Shown here one piece after another: positions 55,892 to 64,000 of a stretch of 64,000 bases of DNA. The translations under genes were made by a program, and so were the position numbers. The notes below the pieces were generated by a model, which was not told where the DNA came from, did no database searches, and saw only the letters and a list, made by a program, of their open reading frames with translations. The stretch is taken from contig NZ_BMCM01000001.1 of NCBI RefSeq assembly GCF_014635185.1, positions 1-64,000 on the forward strand, given 5' to 3'. This DNA comes from Microbacterium murale. Its GTDB lineage: Bacteria > Actinomycetota > Actinomycetes > Actinomycetales > Microbacteriaceae. Position 1 is the first letter of the stretch; each line of letters begins with the position of its first letter.

Positions 55892-56362
55892 TTACCAGCG
55901 GTAGTGAGCGAACGCGCGGTTCGACTCGGCCATCTTGTGAGTGTCCTCACGACGCTTGACCGCAGCGCCCAGGCCGTTCGAGGCATCCAGGATCTCGTTC
56001 TGGAGGCGCTCGGTCATGGTCTTCTCACGACGACCCTTGGCGTAGCTGACGAGCCAGCGCAGGGCGAGCGTGTTCGCACGGTGAGGCTTGACCTCGACCG
56101 GCACCTGGTAGGTCGAGCCACCGACGCGGCGGCTGCGGACCTCAAGGGTGGGGCGCACGTTGTCGAGCGCCTTCTTCAGTGTGGCGACAGCGTCCTGGCT
56201 GTTCTTCGCCTCGACGCCGCGGAGGGCGCCGTAGACGATCGACTCGGCGAGCGACTTCTTGCCGTCGACAAGAATCTTGTTGACCAGCGAGGTGACGATC
56301 GGAGCGCCGTATACCGGGTCGTTGACGACGGGACGCTTGGGGGCGGGACCCTTACGAGGCAT
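55892..56362 (-). CDS. rpsG: 30S ribosomal protein S7
   Basis: The 156-residue protein starts [20 protein letters not shown], contains [20 protein letters not shown] (near 103) and ends [10 protein letters not shown]. It organises the 30S head and in E. coli represses the str operon. It follows rpsL by 5 bases. Confidence 0.97.
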   Translation of the reverse strand: MPRKGPAPKRPVVNDPVYGAPIVTSLVNKILVDGKKSLAESIVYGALRGVEAKNSQDAVATLKKALDNVRPTLEVRSRRVGGSTYQVPVEVKPHRANTLALRWLVSYAKGRREKTMTERLQNEILDASNGLGAAVKRREDTHKMAESNRAFAHYRW

Positions 56363-56367
56363 CTAAC

Positions 56368-56736
56368 TCAACCCTTCTTCGCGCCGTAGCGGCTACGAGC
56401 CTGCTTACGGTTCTTGACTGCCTGGGTGTCCAGGGCGCCACGGACGATCTTGTAACGCACACCGGGGAGGTCCTTGACACGACCGCCGCGCACGAGCACC
56501 AGGGAGTGCTCCTGCAGGTTGTGGCCCTCGCCGGGAATGTAGGCGGTGACCTCTGCGCCGTTACGGAGCTTCACACGAGCGACCTTGCGCATCGCCGAGT
56601 TCGGCTTCTTCGGGGTGGTGGTGTAGACGCGGGTGCATACCCCGGCCTGCTGCGGGTTCGACTTGAGTGCTGGCGCCTTGGTCTTGGTGACCTTGGGCGA
56701 GCGTCCCTTGCGAACCAACTGCTGAATAGTTGGCAC
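56368..56736 (-). CDS. rpsL: 30S ribosomal protein S12
   Basis: The 122-residue protein has [18 protein letters not shown] (residues 39-56) and [18 protein letters not shown] (84-101). The lysines equivalent to E. coli K42 and K87 are present, so it is the streptomycin-sensitive type. It leads the str operon from a promoter near 56900. Confidence 0.98.
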   Translation of the reverse strand: MPTIQQLVRKGRSPKVTKTKAPALKSNPQQAGVCTRVYTTTPKKPNSAMRKVARVKLRNGAEVTAYIPGEGHNLQEHSLVLVRGGRVKDLPGVRYKIVRGALDTQAVKNRKQARSRYGAKKG

Positions 56737-56904
56737 GTTCTCTCCTCATAATGCTGCACGGTGACAGCGTGATGGGTTTCACATCATGACCCACCGGCAC
56801 GCCTGATCAGACGTGCTTTTGGTGTGATGGGTATGCCGTGGGGGCAGACCGGTATGGACCGGAGCCCGTGTGCAGGCACGCCGAGACGTGCACACACCTG
56901 ATCA

Positions 56905-56934
56905 AGTGTAATGCCGCGTAACGTACGCGGTCAA
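56905..56934 (-). promoter_or_regulatory. str operon promoter
   Basis: On the minus strand TTGACC (56929-56934) and TACACT (56905-56910) are 18 nt apart. This predicts a start near 56898 and a leader of about 160 nt. The -35 lies 10 bases past the stop of the upstream membrane protein gene, with no terminator between. Confidence 0.65.
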
Positions 56935-56944
56935 ATGCCGCAAA

Positions 56945-59900
56945 TCACCGCAGATCTCTGATCCGCGCGACCACCGTGTCCGCATCCCCGCTGCGCCGTT
57001 CGTAGGTGACGGCGATGATGAGCAGCACGGCGCCGATCACGGCGAGCGTGATCCACCACGGCATCGACTCTATTCCCCGCCCGATCTGCACCGAGAACAC
57101 GAACACGTTCTCGATCGGCAATACGATCATGCCGAGGATGAAGGGGGCCGCGAGGCGCCGTCCGGCGCCGACCATGATCGCGGTGAGCGCGAGCACCATG
57201 ACGAGGATCGCCCGCCAGGTCAGCGGGTCGGTGAACGTCGCCACGATCGACGCGCTCATCATCGTGATGATCCCCGGCGCGAGCAACCGCCACGAACCGA
57301 CGTGTCCGGCAGGCCAGGCGTTGAGCCCTCCCCCGATCTTGGCTCGTCCGATTCCGTCTCCCCCGCGTCGCAGCGCATGGACGCCGGCGAGCAGCAGGAA
57401 CATCCCCAGAGGCAGCGAGAACCACTCCACCCGCAGATCGCGTGGACTCCAGGCGATCACGGCCGTGGCGAAGGCGATGGCGAACAGGAACCACACCGGA
57501 GGCAGCGCTGTACGCTCCGCGCGGACGGCAGCGGCGAGCATGAGGGCGAGAAGGCCGATCATGAGCGCCCACATCAACCAGATCGAACCCCAGTCGCGCT
57601 CGATCGCGCACCACGTGCCAGCGGCGAGCGCGAGTACGGCGGGCGCGAACATCCAGCGGGATGTGCGCAGCGGCGAGTCCGCGCGCGCTGCGGATCGGAT
57701 GCCGCACCCGGCGCACACGAGGATCATGGCCGCCACCGCGGCGACGGCGAAGCAGGCGGCGAAGAGGGCCGCTCCGTGCAGGCTGGCACCGTGCAGCGCT
57801 CCCAGGTCGGCGCCGAGACCCATCCTGATGCCCTGCACAGGACCTGCGAGCGCCGCGACGCCCGCCGCGGCGAAGGTCGAAGGAACGAGCATGCGCATCC
57901 GCGCGGTGCGGGTGCTCCGGCCCAGGCGCCCGAACCACGCGCCGATCCCGAGCAGCACGGCCCCTCCCGCGAGCAGCGCGAATGCCCGCCAGGGCACATC
58001 GACGGCGGTGCGAGCGTCCGGTTCGACGAGGACGAGCAGTGCGAGGCTCGGCAGCACGGCGAGACCGGCTCCCGCTGCGTACAGACCGCGCACGTCGATC
58101 CCCCGGGCGCTGAGCACGGCGGCGACCGTCATCGCGGCGAGCGCCGGCGGCAGCAGATACGCCTCGAGCAGATCGACGCCGTTCATGGTCCAGATGCACC
58201 ACAGAGCACCGGTGAATGCCGCACCGGCCACCCACCATCCGTAGCGGCGGCGGGTGAACACGGCACTCGCCGCCGCGCCGACTCCGAGGATCATGAGGAC
58301 GAGGAACGTGGTGCCGAGCCCCGCCGCCTCCCTGGCGAGGGCGAGAACGGTGGCGATCGCTCCGGTCAGCAGCGCAGATGCCTCGATCGCCACGCGTGCG
58401 GCAGCCGCAGCATCCGCCGGCAGGCCACCCTGACGCAAGGCGTCTCGGATCAGTGTCGTGCTCGGCAGCACGAGCGCCACGATCGCGGCAATGACCGGAA
58501 GCGTGACCGGCGACGCGCTGATCGCGAGCACCTGAGCGCCGAGGCACACGACGACGACCGCGACGGTGGGCACCAGCATCCCGCTCGCAAGAGTGCGCAG
58601 CACGATGTTGAGCCCCGGACGCCTGGTCAGCACCAGCGACAGCGCGAGCGCGAACATCAGCGCGGTCGAAAGAGCCGTCCAGCCGCTGCGCTCGAAGACC
58701 ACCTGCACGATGCCTGCGGCGAAAGGCACGGCCGTGACGACGAGCACGGCATACCAGTCGCGGGCACGCACACGCGGCAGGAATGTCACGATGATCGCTC
58801 CGAGCAGTCCGGCCGTCGTCACCAGGCACAGTACGGCGATGCTGCCGAGGTCGGTCTGCGCCAGCGCCTGGGCGAGGCACACGAGCGCGTAGGCGAAGCC
58901 CGCGCCGACGTGCAGGAATCGGATGCCGTCGGGCAGCGTCCTGCTCGCAAGAGCCAGCGCGACGATCGCGCCGATGCCGGCGAGCGGCACGGTCCGCGGA
59001 TCGATCCAGGAGATGAGGATGCCGACTGCGACGGCGGCGTGGATTCCGATCAGCAGGACGATGCGATGGAGCGTGATCGGATGGTTCGCCGTGCCGTTCG
59101 TCCGGCTCAAAGCGACGGCCGTGATGGCGGCAGCTCCGAGCACGATGACGAGGCGGACGACGAGAGGCAGGAGGTCGCTGCACGCGAGGGTGAGAACGGT
59201 CAGTACTGCCGCGCCGATCGCGACGACGTCCGTGCCGGCGGCGAAGCCGCGCAGCGACTGATGGCGCTCATGCTCACCGCCGGGCCGGCCCGCGTCGTCC
59301 GACGCGTCGATTCGCCGCGCGTGGCGGGCGTCGCGATCGCGGGCGAGGCCGCCGAACAGGGCGAGTCCCGAGGCGATCCCCGCCATGCCGAGCAGCGGCG
59401 CCCAGTCGTACGGCTGTGCGAGCACAGCACCGCCATCGCCACGGGCGACGGCGCCGCGGACAACGGCGCCGAGCGCGTCGATGGCTGTCGCTGCGGCGTA
59501 CATCACGGGAATCACCCCGAGCACTCCGACCACCACGATCCCGCCCGCCGCGAGCATCGAGCGGACGAGCATGCGCATCCCCGGTGCCATCGCGACCAGG
59601 GCGAACGCGAACGCCGCTGCGGTCGGCAGCGCCGCAGGCAGCCACTGACCCGTCGAATGAGCCACGGGGGACGTGGTCGCGAGCACGAGGGCCACCGTCG
59701 CGGAACCGCCGGCGACGAAGCTCCACCAATGCCGCAGCAGCTGACGCGCGGCCAGGACCGCGTGCAGCGCGATGAGCGCGAACACCGCGCTGAGGCCGAG
59801 CATCGCCACGACCGTGATGCCGAAGGAGAGGGCGCCGAAGACGGACAGCGGAACGGCGCTCAGCACAGCGATCACCTGGAACACCGCGAGTGACCGCGTC

Positions 59901-60802
59901 GCGATCCGCGCAGACGTCGCGATCCGCGCGGACGTCGCGATCCGCGCCGACGCGGCGATCAGTGCTGTCGCGAGGAAGGCCGAGCCGAGGTGCCCGAGAG
60001 CCGAGACATAACTCGACGAGGCGGCGTAACCGAGCATGGCCGGCACGGTCGCGACGGCCAGCATGGCGGCCCACTGCCATACGCGGACCTGCGAGAAACG
60101 GCCTGCGGTGAGCATCACGGCACCGGCGACTGCCGTGGCGAGGGCTGCGAGCAGCCAGGTGGAGGCGTGGTCGCGGCCGAGCCCGGCGAAGGCATAGACG
60201 TCGAGGCCCACGAACACGAGTCCGAGGCCGCCGACGGCCTCGGCGGAGAACTGCAGTCCGCGGCGGGCGAGCAGCCAGGCGCCACCGAGGAAGACGAGTG
60301 TCACCAGTCCCACGACGACGCTGCGGATGCCGCGGTCGGAGAGGTCGGGGTTGAGGAAGGTGAAGATGAGCGCGGCGATCGCGAAGAGTCCCGCCCCGGC
60401 GATGGCGAGCACCGACTGGACGGTGGCGCTGGAGCGCGGCGGCTGGGGGTGCGACTGCAGTACCGCGTGCGTGCCGGGAGGTGCGGGAGGCGCAGCGGGC
60501 GCATTCGCTGACGACCCGGTGGCTTCATGGGGTGTCGACATGGAGGCCGCGCCGGCGGTCATGAGCGAGGCCGACACCCGAGGTGCGCGGCTCAGCACCG
60601 CCTCGCGTGCACGCAGCGCCAGGGCCGCAGAGGTCGACGCCTCCCACAGCTCGGTTCCGTAGGCGCCGCGAAGGTCTGCGCCGCAGCGGTTGCAGCATCC
60701 GTCGGCCAGCCCATCGAGGCCGCAGACCGGACATGCGGTCGCGTCGAGCAGGTGCCTGGCAACGCTCTCGCCCCAGCTGATCGTCTCTGTCACTGCGCTC
60801 AT
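56945..60802 (-). CDS. very large zinc-ribbon polytopic membrane protein (SCO7613-like), unknown function
   Basis: The 1285-residue protein starts with a zinc ribbon (CPVC at 24-27, CCNRC at 36-40), then an Ala/Pro-rich linker, then more than 30 hydrophobic segments to the end. I recall similar actinobacterial proteins under the name SCO7613-type membrane protein; none has a known role. The ATG at 60802 touches the XRE gene stop (TGATG), so it is coupled to the regulator and DUF2975 gene. An 18-bp triple repeat lies inside it. Confidence 0.8.
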   Translation of the reverse strand: MSAVTETISWGESVARHLLDATACPVCGLDGLADGCCNRCGADLRGAYGTELWEASTSAALALRAREAVLSRAPRVSASLMTAGAASMSTPHEATGSSANAPAAPPAPPGTHAVLQSHPQPPRSSATVQSVLAIAGAGLFAIAALIFTFLNPDLSDRGIRSVVVGLVTLVFLGGAWLLARRGLQFSAEAVGGLGLVFVGLDVYAFAGLGRDHASTWLLAALATAVAGAVMLTAGRFSQVRVWQWAAMLAVATVPAMLGYAASSSYVSALGHLGSAFLATALIAASARIATSARIATSARIATRSLAVFQVIAVLSAVPLSVFGALSFGITVVAMLGLSAVFALIALHAVLAARQLLRHWWSFVAGGSATVALVLATTSPVAHSTGQWLPAALPTAAAFAFALVAMAPGMRMLVRSMLAAGGIVVVGVLGVIPVMYAAATAIDALGAVVRGAVARGDGGAVLAQPYDWAPLLGMAGIASGLALFGGLARDRDARHARRIDASDDAGRPGGEHERHQSLRGFAAGTDVVAIGAAVLTVLTLACSDLLPLVVRLVIVLGAAAITAVALSRTNGTANHPITLHRIVLLIGIHAAVAVGILISWIDPRTVPLAGIGAIVALALASRTLPDGIRFLHVGAGFAYALVCLAQALAQTDLGSIAVLCLVTTAGLLGAIIVTFLPRVRARDWYAVLVVTAVPFAAGIVQVVFERSGWTALSTALMFALALSLVLTRRPGLNIVLRTLASGMLVPTVAVVVVCLGAQVLAISASPVTLPVIAAIVALVLPSTTLIRDALRQGGLPADAAAAARVAIEASALLTGAIATVLALAREAAGLGTTFLVLMILGVGAAASAVFTRRRYGWWVAGAAFTGALWCIWTMNGVDLLEAYLLPPALAAMTVAAVLSARGIDVRGLYAAGAGLAVLPSLALLVLVEPDARTAVDVPWRAFALLAGGAVLLGIGAWFGRLGRSTRTARMRMLVPSTFAAAGVAALAGPVQGIRMGLGADLGALHGASLHGAALFAACFAVAAVAAMILVCAGCGIRSAARADSPLRTSRWMFAPAVLALAAGTWCAIERDWGSIWLMWALMIGLLALMLAAAVRAERTALPPVWFLFAIAFATAVIAWSPRDLRVEWFSLPLGMFLLLAGVHALRRGGDGIGRAKIGGGLNAWPAGHVGSWRLLAPGIITMMSASIVATFTDPLTWRAILVMVLALTAIMVGAGRRLAAPFILGMIVLPIENVFVFSVQIGRGIESMPWWITLAVIGAVLLIIAVTYERRSGDADTVVARIRDLR
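59898..59951 (-). repeat. three tandem 18-bp units inside the large membrane protein gene
   Basis: Units at 59898-59915, 59916-59933 and 59934-59951 share GTCGCGATCCGCGC and differ at one or two bases. They encode the repeated hexapeptide SARIAT in a hydrophilic loop between helices. Copy number could change by slippage without breaking the frame. Confidence 0.85.
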
Positions 60803-61041
60803 CACTTCTCCGATCCGGTGGAGGAGCCGGCATCCTCGTCGGAGATCCAGCGCAGGATGTCACCAGGCTGGCATTCCAGCACCTGGCAGATGGCGTCGAG
60901 CGTGGTGAAGCGCACGGCCTTGGCCCGCCCGTTCTTGAGCACTGCGACGTTCGCGGGGGTGATGCCGATCGCATCCGCGAACTCCTGCACGCTCATCTTC
61001 TTGCGCGCGAGCTGCACGTCGAGGTCGATGACGATGGGCAT
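60802..61041 (-). CDS. XRE/Cro-CI-type small regulator (YozG-like)
   Basis: The 79-residue protein is a single helix-turn-helix domain (SVQEFADAIGITPANVAVLK, residues 18-37), followed by the common LECQPGDILRWISDED. Such proteins are often paired with DUF2975 membrane proteins. It overlaps genes on both sides (TGATG), so all three are translated together. It may bind the palindromes upstream of the operon. Confidence 0.9.
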   Translation of the reverse strand: MPIVIDLDVQLARKKMSVQEFADAIGITPANVAVLKNGRAKAVRFTTLDAICQVLECQPGDILRWISDEDAGSSTGSEK

Positions 61042-61517
61042 CAGACGACCTCGGACATGTCCTGCTCGAGCTCGAGCGCCTTGCGCAGCAGACCGCGCAT
61101 CACCACGACGAGGAGAGCGAGGGCGATGCCGACGACGACTCCGAGGATCGAGACGAGCAGAATCGACGGCGAGCCGGCTCTGGCTCCCAAGATGATCAGG
61201 TTCGAGACGACGATGATCAGACTCGCCGCGACCATCGTGCCGATGATCACGTCGACGTAGATGAACGCCTTCGAACTGAAGATGCGCTCGGTTCGCACGA
61301 GCGACAGAAGCCGCCAGATGCAGATGAGCACCACCTCCACGCACACGAGGAACACCACCGCCGCGATGATTCCCGGAACCTCGAGGTGCGCGAACTCCGG
61401 AAAGCTGTCCGCCGTGGCCGCAGCCAGCCCCGGGATCATCCACACCTGGGCGGCGACGAGGAGCGCGAGCATCACGGCGATCAGGGTCTTGAGCACTGCG
61501 GTCACACGTGGTTGCAT
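61041..61517 (-). CDS. DUF2975-type membrane protein
   Basis: The 158-residue protein has four predicted helices (about residues 8-30, 48-68, 88-110 and 120-145) with the motif IWRLLSLVRTERIFSSKAF between helices 2 and 3, typical of this family. It heads the operon with an XRE gene and the large membrane protein. The ATG at 61517 is preferred to the longer open frame. Function is unknown; similar pairs are thought to sense membrane or peptide stress. Confidence 0.82.
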   Translation of the reverse strand: MQPRVTAVLKTLIAVMLALLVAAQVWMIPGLAAATADSFPEFAHLEVPGIIAAVVFLVCVEVVLICIWRLLSLVRTERIFSSKAFIYVDVIIGTMVAASLIIVVSNLIILGARAGSPSILLVSILGVVVGIALALLVVVMRGLLRKALELEQDMSEVV

Positions 61518-61526
61518 CAGTCTGCC

Positions 61527-61563
61527 TATCGATAAGCGGCCGGTATCTATCGAAAAACGATAG
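61527..61563. promoter_or_regulatory. operator-like TATCG palindromes before the DUF2975 operon
   Basis: TATCGATA (61527-61534) and CTATCG-AAAAA-CGATAG (61547-61563) share the half-site TATCG, about 20 bp apart, within 50 bp of the first start codon. They probably overlap the promoter and are good candidates for XRE autoregulation. Confidence 0.6.
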
Positions 61564-61652
61564 CTGAGGAGGAATGCTTCGGCCAAGCCACACGTCCTGC
61601 CTCACAGCGAATCCACGGGATGCCGACGCGCGATGGCGGACACATCAACTGT

Positions 61653-61689
61653 TGCTTGAGACACCATGTCGGGCACGGGGTCTCATGCG
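61653..61689. repeat. 37-bp palindromic element, copy 6
   Basis: The arms are TGCTTGAGACACC (61653-61665) and GGGGTCTCATGCG (61677-61689) with an 11-nt spacer. It forms a pair with copy 7, 71 bp further on. Confidence 0.8.
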
Positions 61690-61723
61690 GCAGGGTGGCA
61701 CCCTCGGCGCGCACATCGACGGC

Positions 61724-61760
61724 TACATGAGACACCATGCATGCGATGGGGTTTCACGCA
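61724..61760. repeat. 37-bp palindromic element, copy 7
   Basis: The arms are TACATGAGACACC (61724-61736) and GGGGTTTCACGCA (61748-61760), the most diverged copy. It begins 16 bases past the stop of the next gene (minus strand), where a terminator would be expected. Confidence 0.75.
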
Positions 61761-61776
61761 GCGGAGGCGCGCAACA

Positions 61777-62505
61777 TTAGGGGGATTCGGGGTCGAAGGG
61801 CGAGTCCAAAGAGGACGTCAGCTCTTCCAGAAGCGCCTCGATCTGCGGCTCGACGTGCTGCGAGATCGCGGCCTGCACATTGAGGCGGTGGCGCAGCAGG
61901 ATGCCGCAGATCTCACGGCCGACCATGTTCGCGTACTCGTCCGCGAGGGCGACCTCCTGGCGGAGCGCGGCCTTGGCCTCTTCGGTCAGCGGAGGCAGCG
62001 GCGGCAGTTCGATGCTCTCCGCATCTGCGAGTCCGGCGATCGTGAACAGGAATGGCGCGCCGGGCACCGGATCGGGGTCCAGTGGCAGACCCTCGAACTC
62101 CGGCTCGAGGTCTTCGGATGGGCGATAGCTGCGCGCGCGATTGCGGGCCGCCTGCTGATCGAGCTCCTGCTGCAGCATCGGAAGATTGCGCGCGGTGTAC
62201 TCGGCGACGGCGTGATCCACGATCGTCTTGATGCGAGTCGAGAGCCCGTGCTGCACGCCGTGCGGCACGTTCGCGCCGATGCCAGCGGCGGAGAGGATGG
62301 GCGAGCCGAGACAACGCCGGCATGGGGCGATGCGTCCGCGATGCGTCGCAGGCTCCCAACGCGGCACCCAACGCAGCCAGGCCTCGACGGCCTGGTCGAC
62401 CTGCGTCTCTAGCGACCGCTGCACGTTTTCCAGAATAGGGTCATCCGCACGATTATCGCGTCTGTCGATCAGTTCTCGTCGAGATCGTCGCGTTCCCACG
62501 GCCAC
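61777..62505 (-). CDS. conserved-looking protein of unknown function
   Basis: The protein is up to 242 residues, soluble and rich in Glu and Leu, with a CRRC motif near residue 62 and a C-terminal helical region. I recognise no family. The start is uncertain: the GTG at 62505 overlaps the upstream gene by 37 bases, and a GTG at residue 28 (VQRSLETQVD) is an alternative. It is read in the same direction as the two membrane genes upstream and ends at paired palindromes. Confidence 0.6.
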   Translation of the reverse strand: MAVGTRRSRRELIDRRDNRADDPILENVQRSLETQVDQAVEAWLRWVPRWEPATHRGRIAPCRRCLGSPILSAAGIGANVPHGVQHGLSTRIKTIVDHAVAEYTARNLPMLQQELDQQAARNRARSYRPSEDLEPEFEGLPLDPDPVPGAPFLFTIAGLADAESIELPPLPPLTEEAKAALRQEVALADEYANMVGREICGILLRHRLNVQAAISQHVEPQIEALLEELTSSLDSPFDPESP

Positions 62506-62939
62506 CGCGGGCGCTTCGCGCGTGTGCGCCGCAGCGCGACACCGGCCCAGCCGGCGATCGCCGCGGTCAGGAGGATCACGAGGCTCGCGCCGCCGGTGAT
62601 CAGCTCACCCATCACCGCGAGCGCGTTCACGAAGTCGCCCGTCACGGCCACGGCGCCGATTCCTGCGGCGATGAGATGCGCGAATGCCGTGGCGATCGAG
62701 ATCGCCCAGACGGAGCGGAACTTCGGGTGGGTGATCCGTACCGCGAGGTACAGGATGGCGGCGAACACGGCGACTGCGATGACCATTCCGACGATGCCAG
62801 GAGCCTGCCCCGCCTCTGGGACCTCGATGATCTCGGCATCCGTCACGATGCTCAGCGCCCCGAGGCCGAAGACGGCGATCGCGAAGAAGCCGATCGTCGT
62901 CATGGCCGTCGCCAGGACGGCCGAGACCCCCGCAGGCAC
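62469..62939 (-). CDS. membrane protein with four helices, unknown function
   Basis: From the GTG at 62939 the product has 156 residues, with four predicted helices (about residues 8-30, 42-62, 76-98 and 110-130) and a basic tail (RRTRAKRPRWPWERDD). The true start may be further upstream, since ETSSPDPRGP reads like an N-terminus but has no usual start codon. It follows a related membrane gene on the same strand. Confidence 0.6.
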   Translation of the reverse strand: MPAGVSAVLATAMTTIGFFAIAVFGLGALSIVTDAEIIEVPEAGQAPGIVGMVIAVAVFAAILYLAVRITHPKFRSVWAISIATAFAHLIAAGIGAVAVTGDFVNALAVMGELITGGASLVILLTAAIAGWAGVALRRTRAKRPRWPWERDDLDEN

Positions 62940-62974
62940 GGGGCCGCGGGGGTCGGGCGAAGAAGTCTCCGTGA

Positions 62975-64000
62975 TTACCTCGAAAGGGTGGGGCCGGCTT
63001 CGAGCGTGCGCTCGTACTCGCGCTGAGACTCGATGTTGAGCTCGGTCTTGCGAGCACCGCTGCGAGCGACCCACGCGCCGAACCAGATGGTGAGCTCGCG
63101 TCCGAACACGAATGCGGCGATCGCGAGAGGTGCGAGCAGCTGGTCACCGACGAGCTCGTTGCCCTCCGACGTCGAGATCAGCCAGAACGGCGCCTCGAAC
63201 AGCTGGCCGAGGATATGACCGGCGTACGCGAACAGGCCGACGATGATGCCGAAGACCACCCACAGTCCCCAGCGGCCGCGGTTGATGACTGCGCCGAGCA
63301 GGCAGAAGCCGATGAAGAACACGACGACCGGAACCCAGAAGCCCCATGTCATGAGCGGCGCGAGTGCTGCTTCGCCGATGTTCTCGCCGGTGACGTCGCC
63401 GGCGAGAGCGCCGAGACCGAGGGCGGTGGCGAGGTACAGGATCGCGAACACGAGCGTCGCGAGCAGCCCGATTCCGGCCGCGGCGGCGCGGTTGCCGCGG
63501 TCGCGGGGCGGTTCGGGTGCCTGCACGAAGATGGGCTGCTGCTGCTGCGTGACCGGCGCGACGACGACGGCCGGCTCCGACGGGACGACTCGCGTCTCGG
63601 AGTCGTCTGCCACCGGTGGCAGGTATGCGGTGTCGGCGATGGAGTCTTCCCGCCGAGCGTCCGTGTCGAAGGTCGATGCGCGGTCTGCCGCGAAGAGGCC
63701 TGTCGTTGCCGCCGATCCTGTGCCGCGGTCGTCGGCGTTCGAGCGGTCGTCAGCGCGCTGATCGAAGGAGTCGGACGGCTCGTTGAGCTCGGGAGTCGCG
63801 AACGTTCCCGGGTGAGATTTCTCGGCCTCTTCGAAGGCTGCGAGGTCGGGGTCGACGGCGTCCCGGTCTGCGGCTTCCCGGTCGACGGCGTTCTCGCCCG
63901 CGGCGTCGCGATCCACGGCGTCGTGCTCGGCCGAGTCGCGCTCACCAGGGACCTCGGCGCCAGCCGCAGCGGCGTCGGCAAGTCCCGCGTTCGCGCTGTC
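62975..64000 (-). CDS. membrane protein with acidic, repetitive N-terminal region; 5' end outside window
   Basis: The frame is open to the window edge, so the N-terminus is missing. The visible start is Asp/Ala/Glu/Arg-rich with loose repeats (DRDAAGENAVDREAADRD), then a QQQQP linker, then about four helices (WGFWVPVVVFFIGFCLLGAV is one). It looks like a cytoplasmic disordered domain plus membrane domain; no family is recognised. A GTG at 63916 is a possible internal start. Confidence 0.65.
   Translation of the reverse strand, partial: DSANAGLADAAAAGAEVPGERDSAEHDAVDRDAAGENAVDREAADRDAVDPDLAAFEEAEKSHPGTFATPELNEPSDSFDQRADDRSNADDRGTGSAATTGLFAADRASTFDTDARREDSIADTAYLPPVADDSETRVVPSEPAVVVAPVTQQQQPIFVQAPEPPRDRGNRAAAAGIGLLATLVFAILYLATALGLGALAGDVTGENIGEAALAPLMTWGFWVPVVVFFIGFCLLGAVINRGRWGLWVVFGIIVGLFAYAGHILGQLFEAPFWLISTSEGNELVGDQLLAPLAIAAFVFGRELTIWFGAWVARSGARKTELNIESQREYERTLEAGPTLSR

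Noticed and set aside
57302-59893. Plus-strand 863-codon frame opposite the large membrane protein
   Set aside because: Its extreme Arg/Glu/His composition is that of a complement frame of hydrophobic codons, and it has no ribosome binding site or domain.

Overview
This window is high-GC actinobacterial chromosome and looks like a Microbacterium or a close relative in Microbacteriaceae. The pointers are the S10-spc-alpha ribosomal cluster without rpsN or rpsD, a RamB-type regulator next to aceA, an N-terminally extended NusG, Ala/Lys-rich tails on several ribosomal proteins, and the rrn leader sequence. Everything was read by eye; no database search was run.

Layout. 1-652: the first 38 bases of a 16S rRNA gene (minus strand) with its leader and two promoters. 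653-4913: rplA, rplK, a WYL regulator / VOC protein pair sitting between rplK and nusG, then nusG, secE and tRNA-Trp. 5058-6782: poxB. 6872-11496: a sugar-acid module (GntP permease, threonate-type dehydrogenase, four-carbon-acid kinase, GntR/FCD regulator). 11540-21334: a polyamine/GABA module (two succinate-semialdehyde dehydrogenases, APC permease, universal stress protein, flavin amine oxidase, GABA transaminase) with a divergent PucR regulator. 21434-26021: RamB regulator and the glyoxylate shunt (aceA, aceB). 26072-32868: acyl-CoA dehydrogenase, a small membrane protein, an aminotransferase, a VOC protein, murB, a HadAB-like dehydratase pair and a TSUP transporter. 32994-51242: the large ribosomal cluster from rplQ/rpoA back to rpsJ. 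Between infA and map it carries a dsbA-like gene and an AbiEi-antitoxin-like gene in the opposite orientation. 51983-56736: a small antitoxin-like protein, then tuf, fusA, rpsG and rpsL. 56945-64000: a very large zinc-ribbon membrane protein coupled to an XRE regulator and a DUF2975 protein, then three poorly characterised genes, the last cut by the window edge.

Metabolic reading. Putrescine or another primary amine is probably oxidised, the resulting amino acid is transaminated (GabT) and the semialdehyde is oxidised to succinate. The sugar-acid module probably imports and phosphorylates a four-carbon aldonate. aceA/aceB support growth on C2 units. Local operator-like palindromes sit at each catabolic promoter.

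The most unusual element is a 37-bp palindrome (13-nt arms around an 11-nt spacer) present seven times. Six copies are in pairs, two pairs have exactly 81-bp spacing, and those two pairs flank the AbiEi-like gene.
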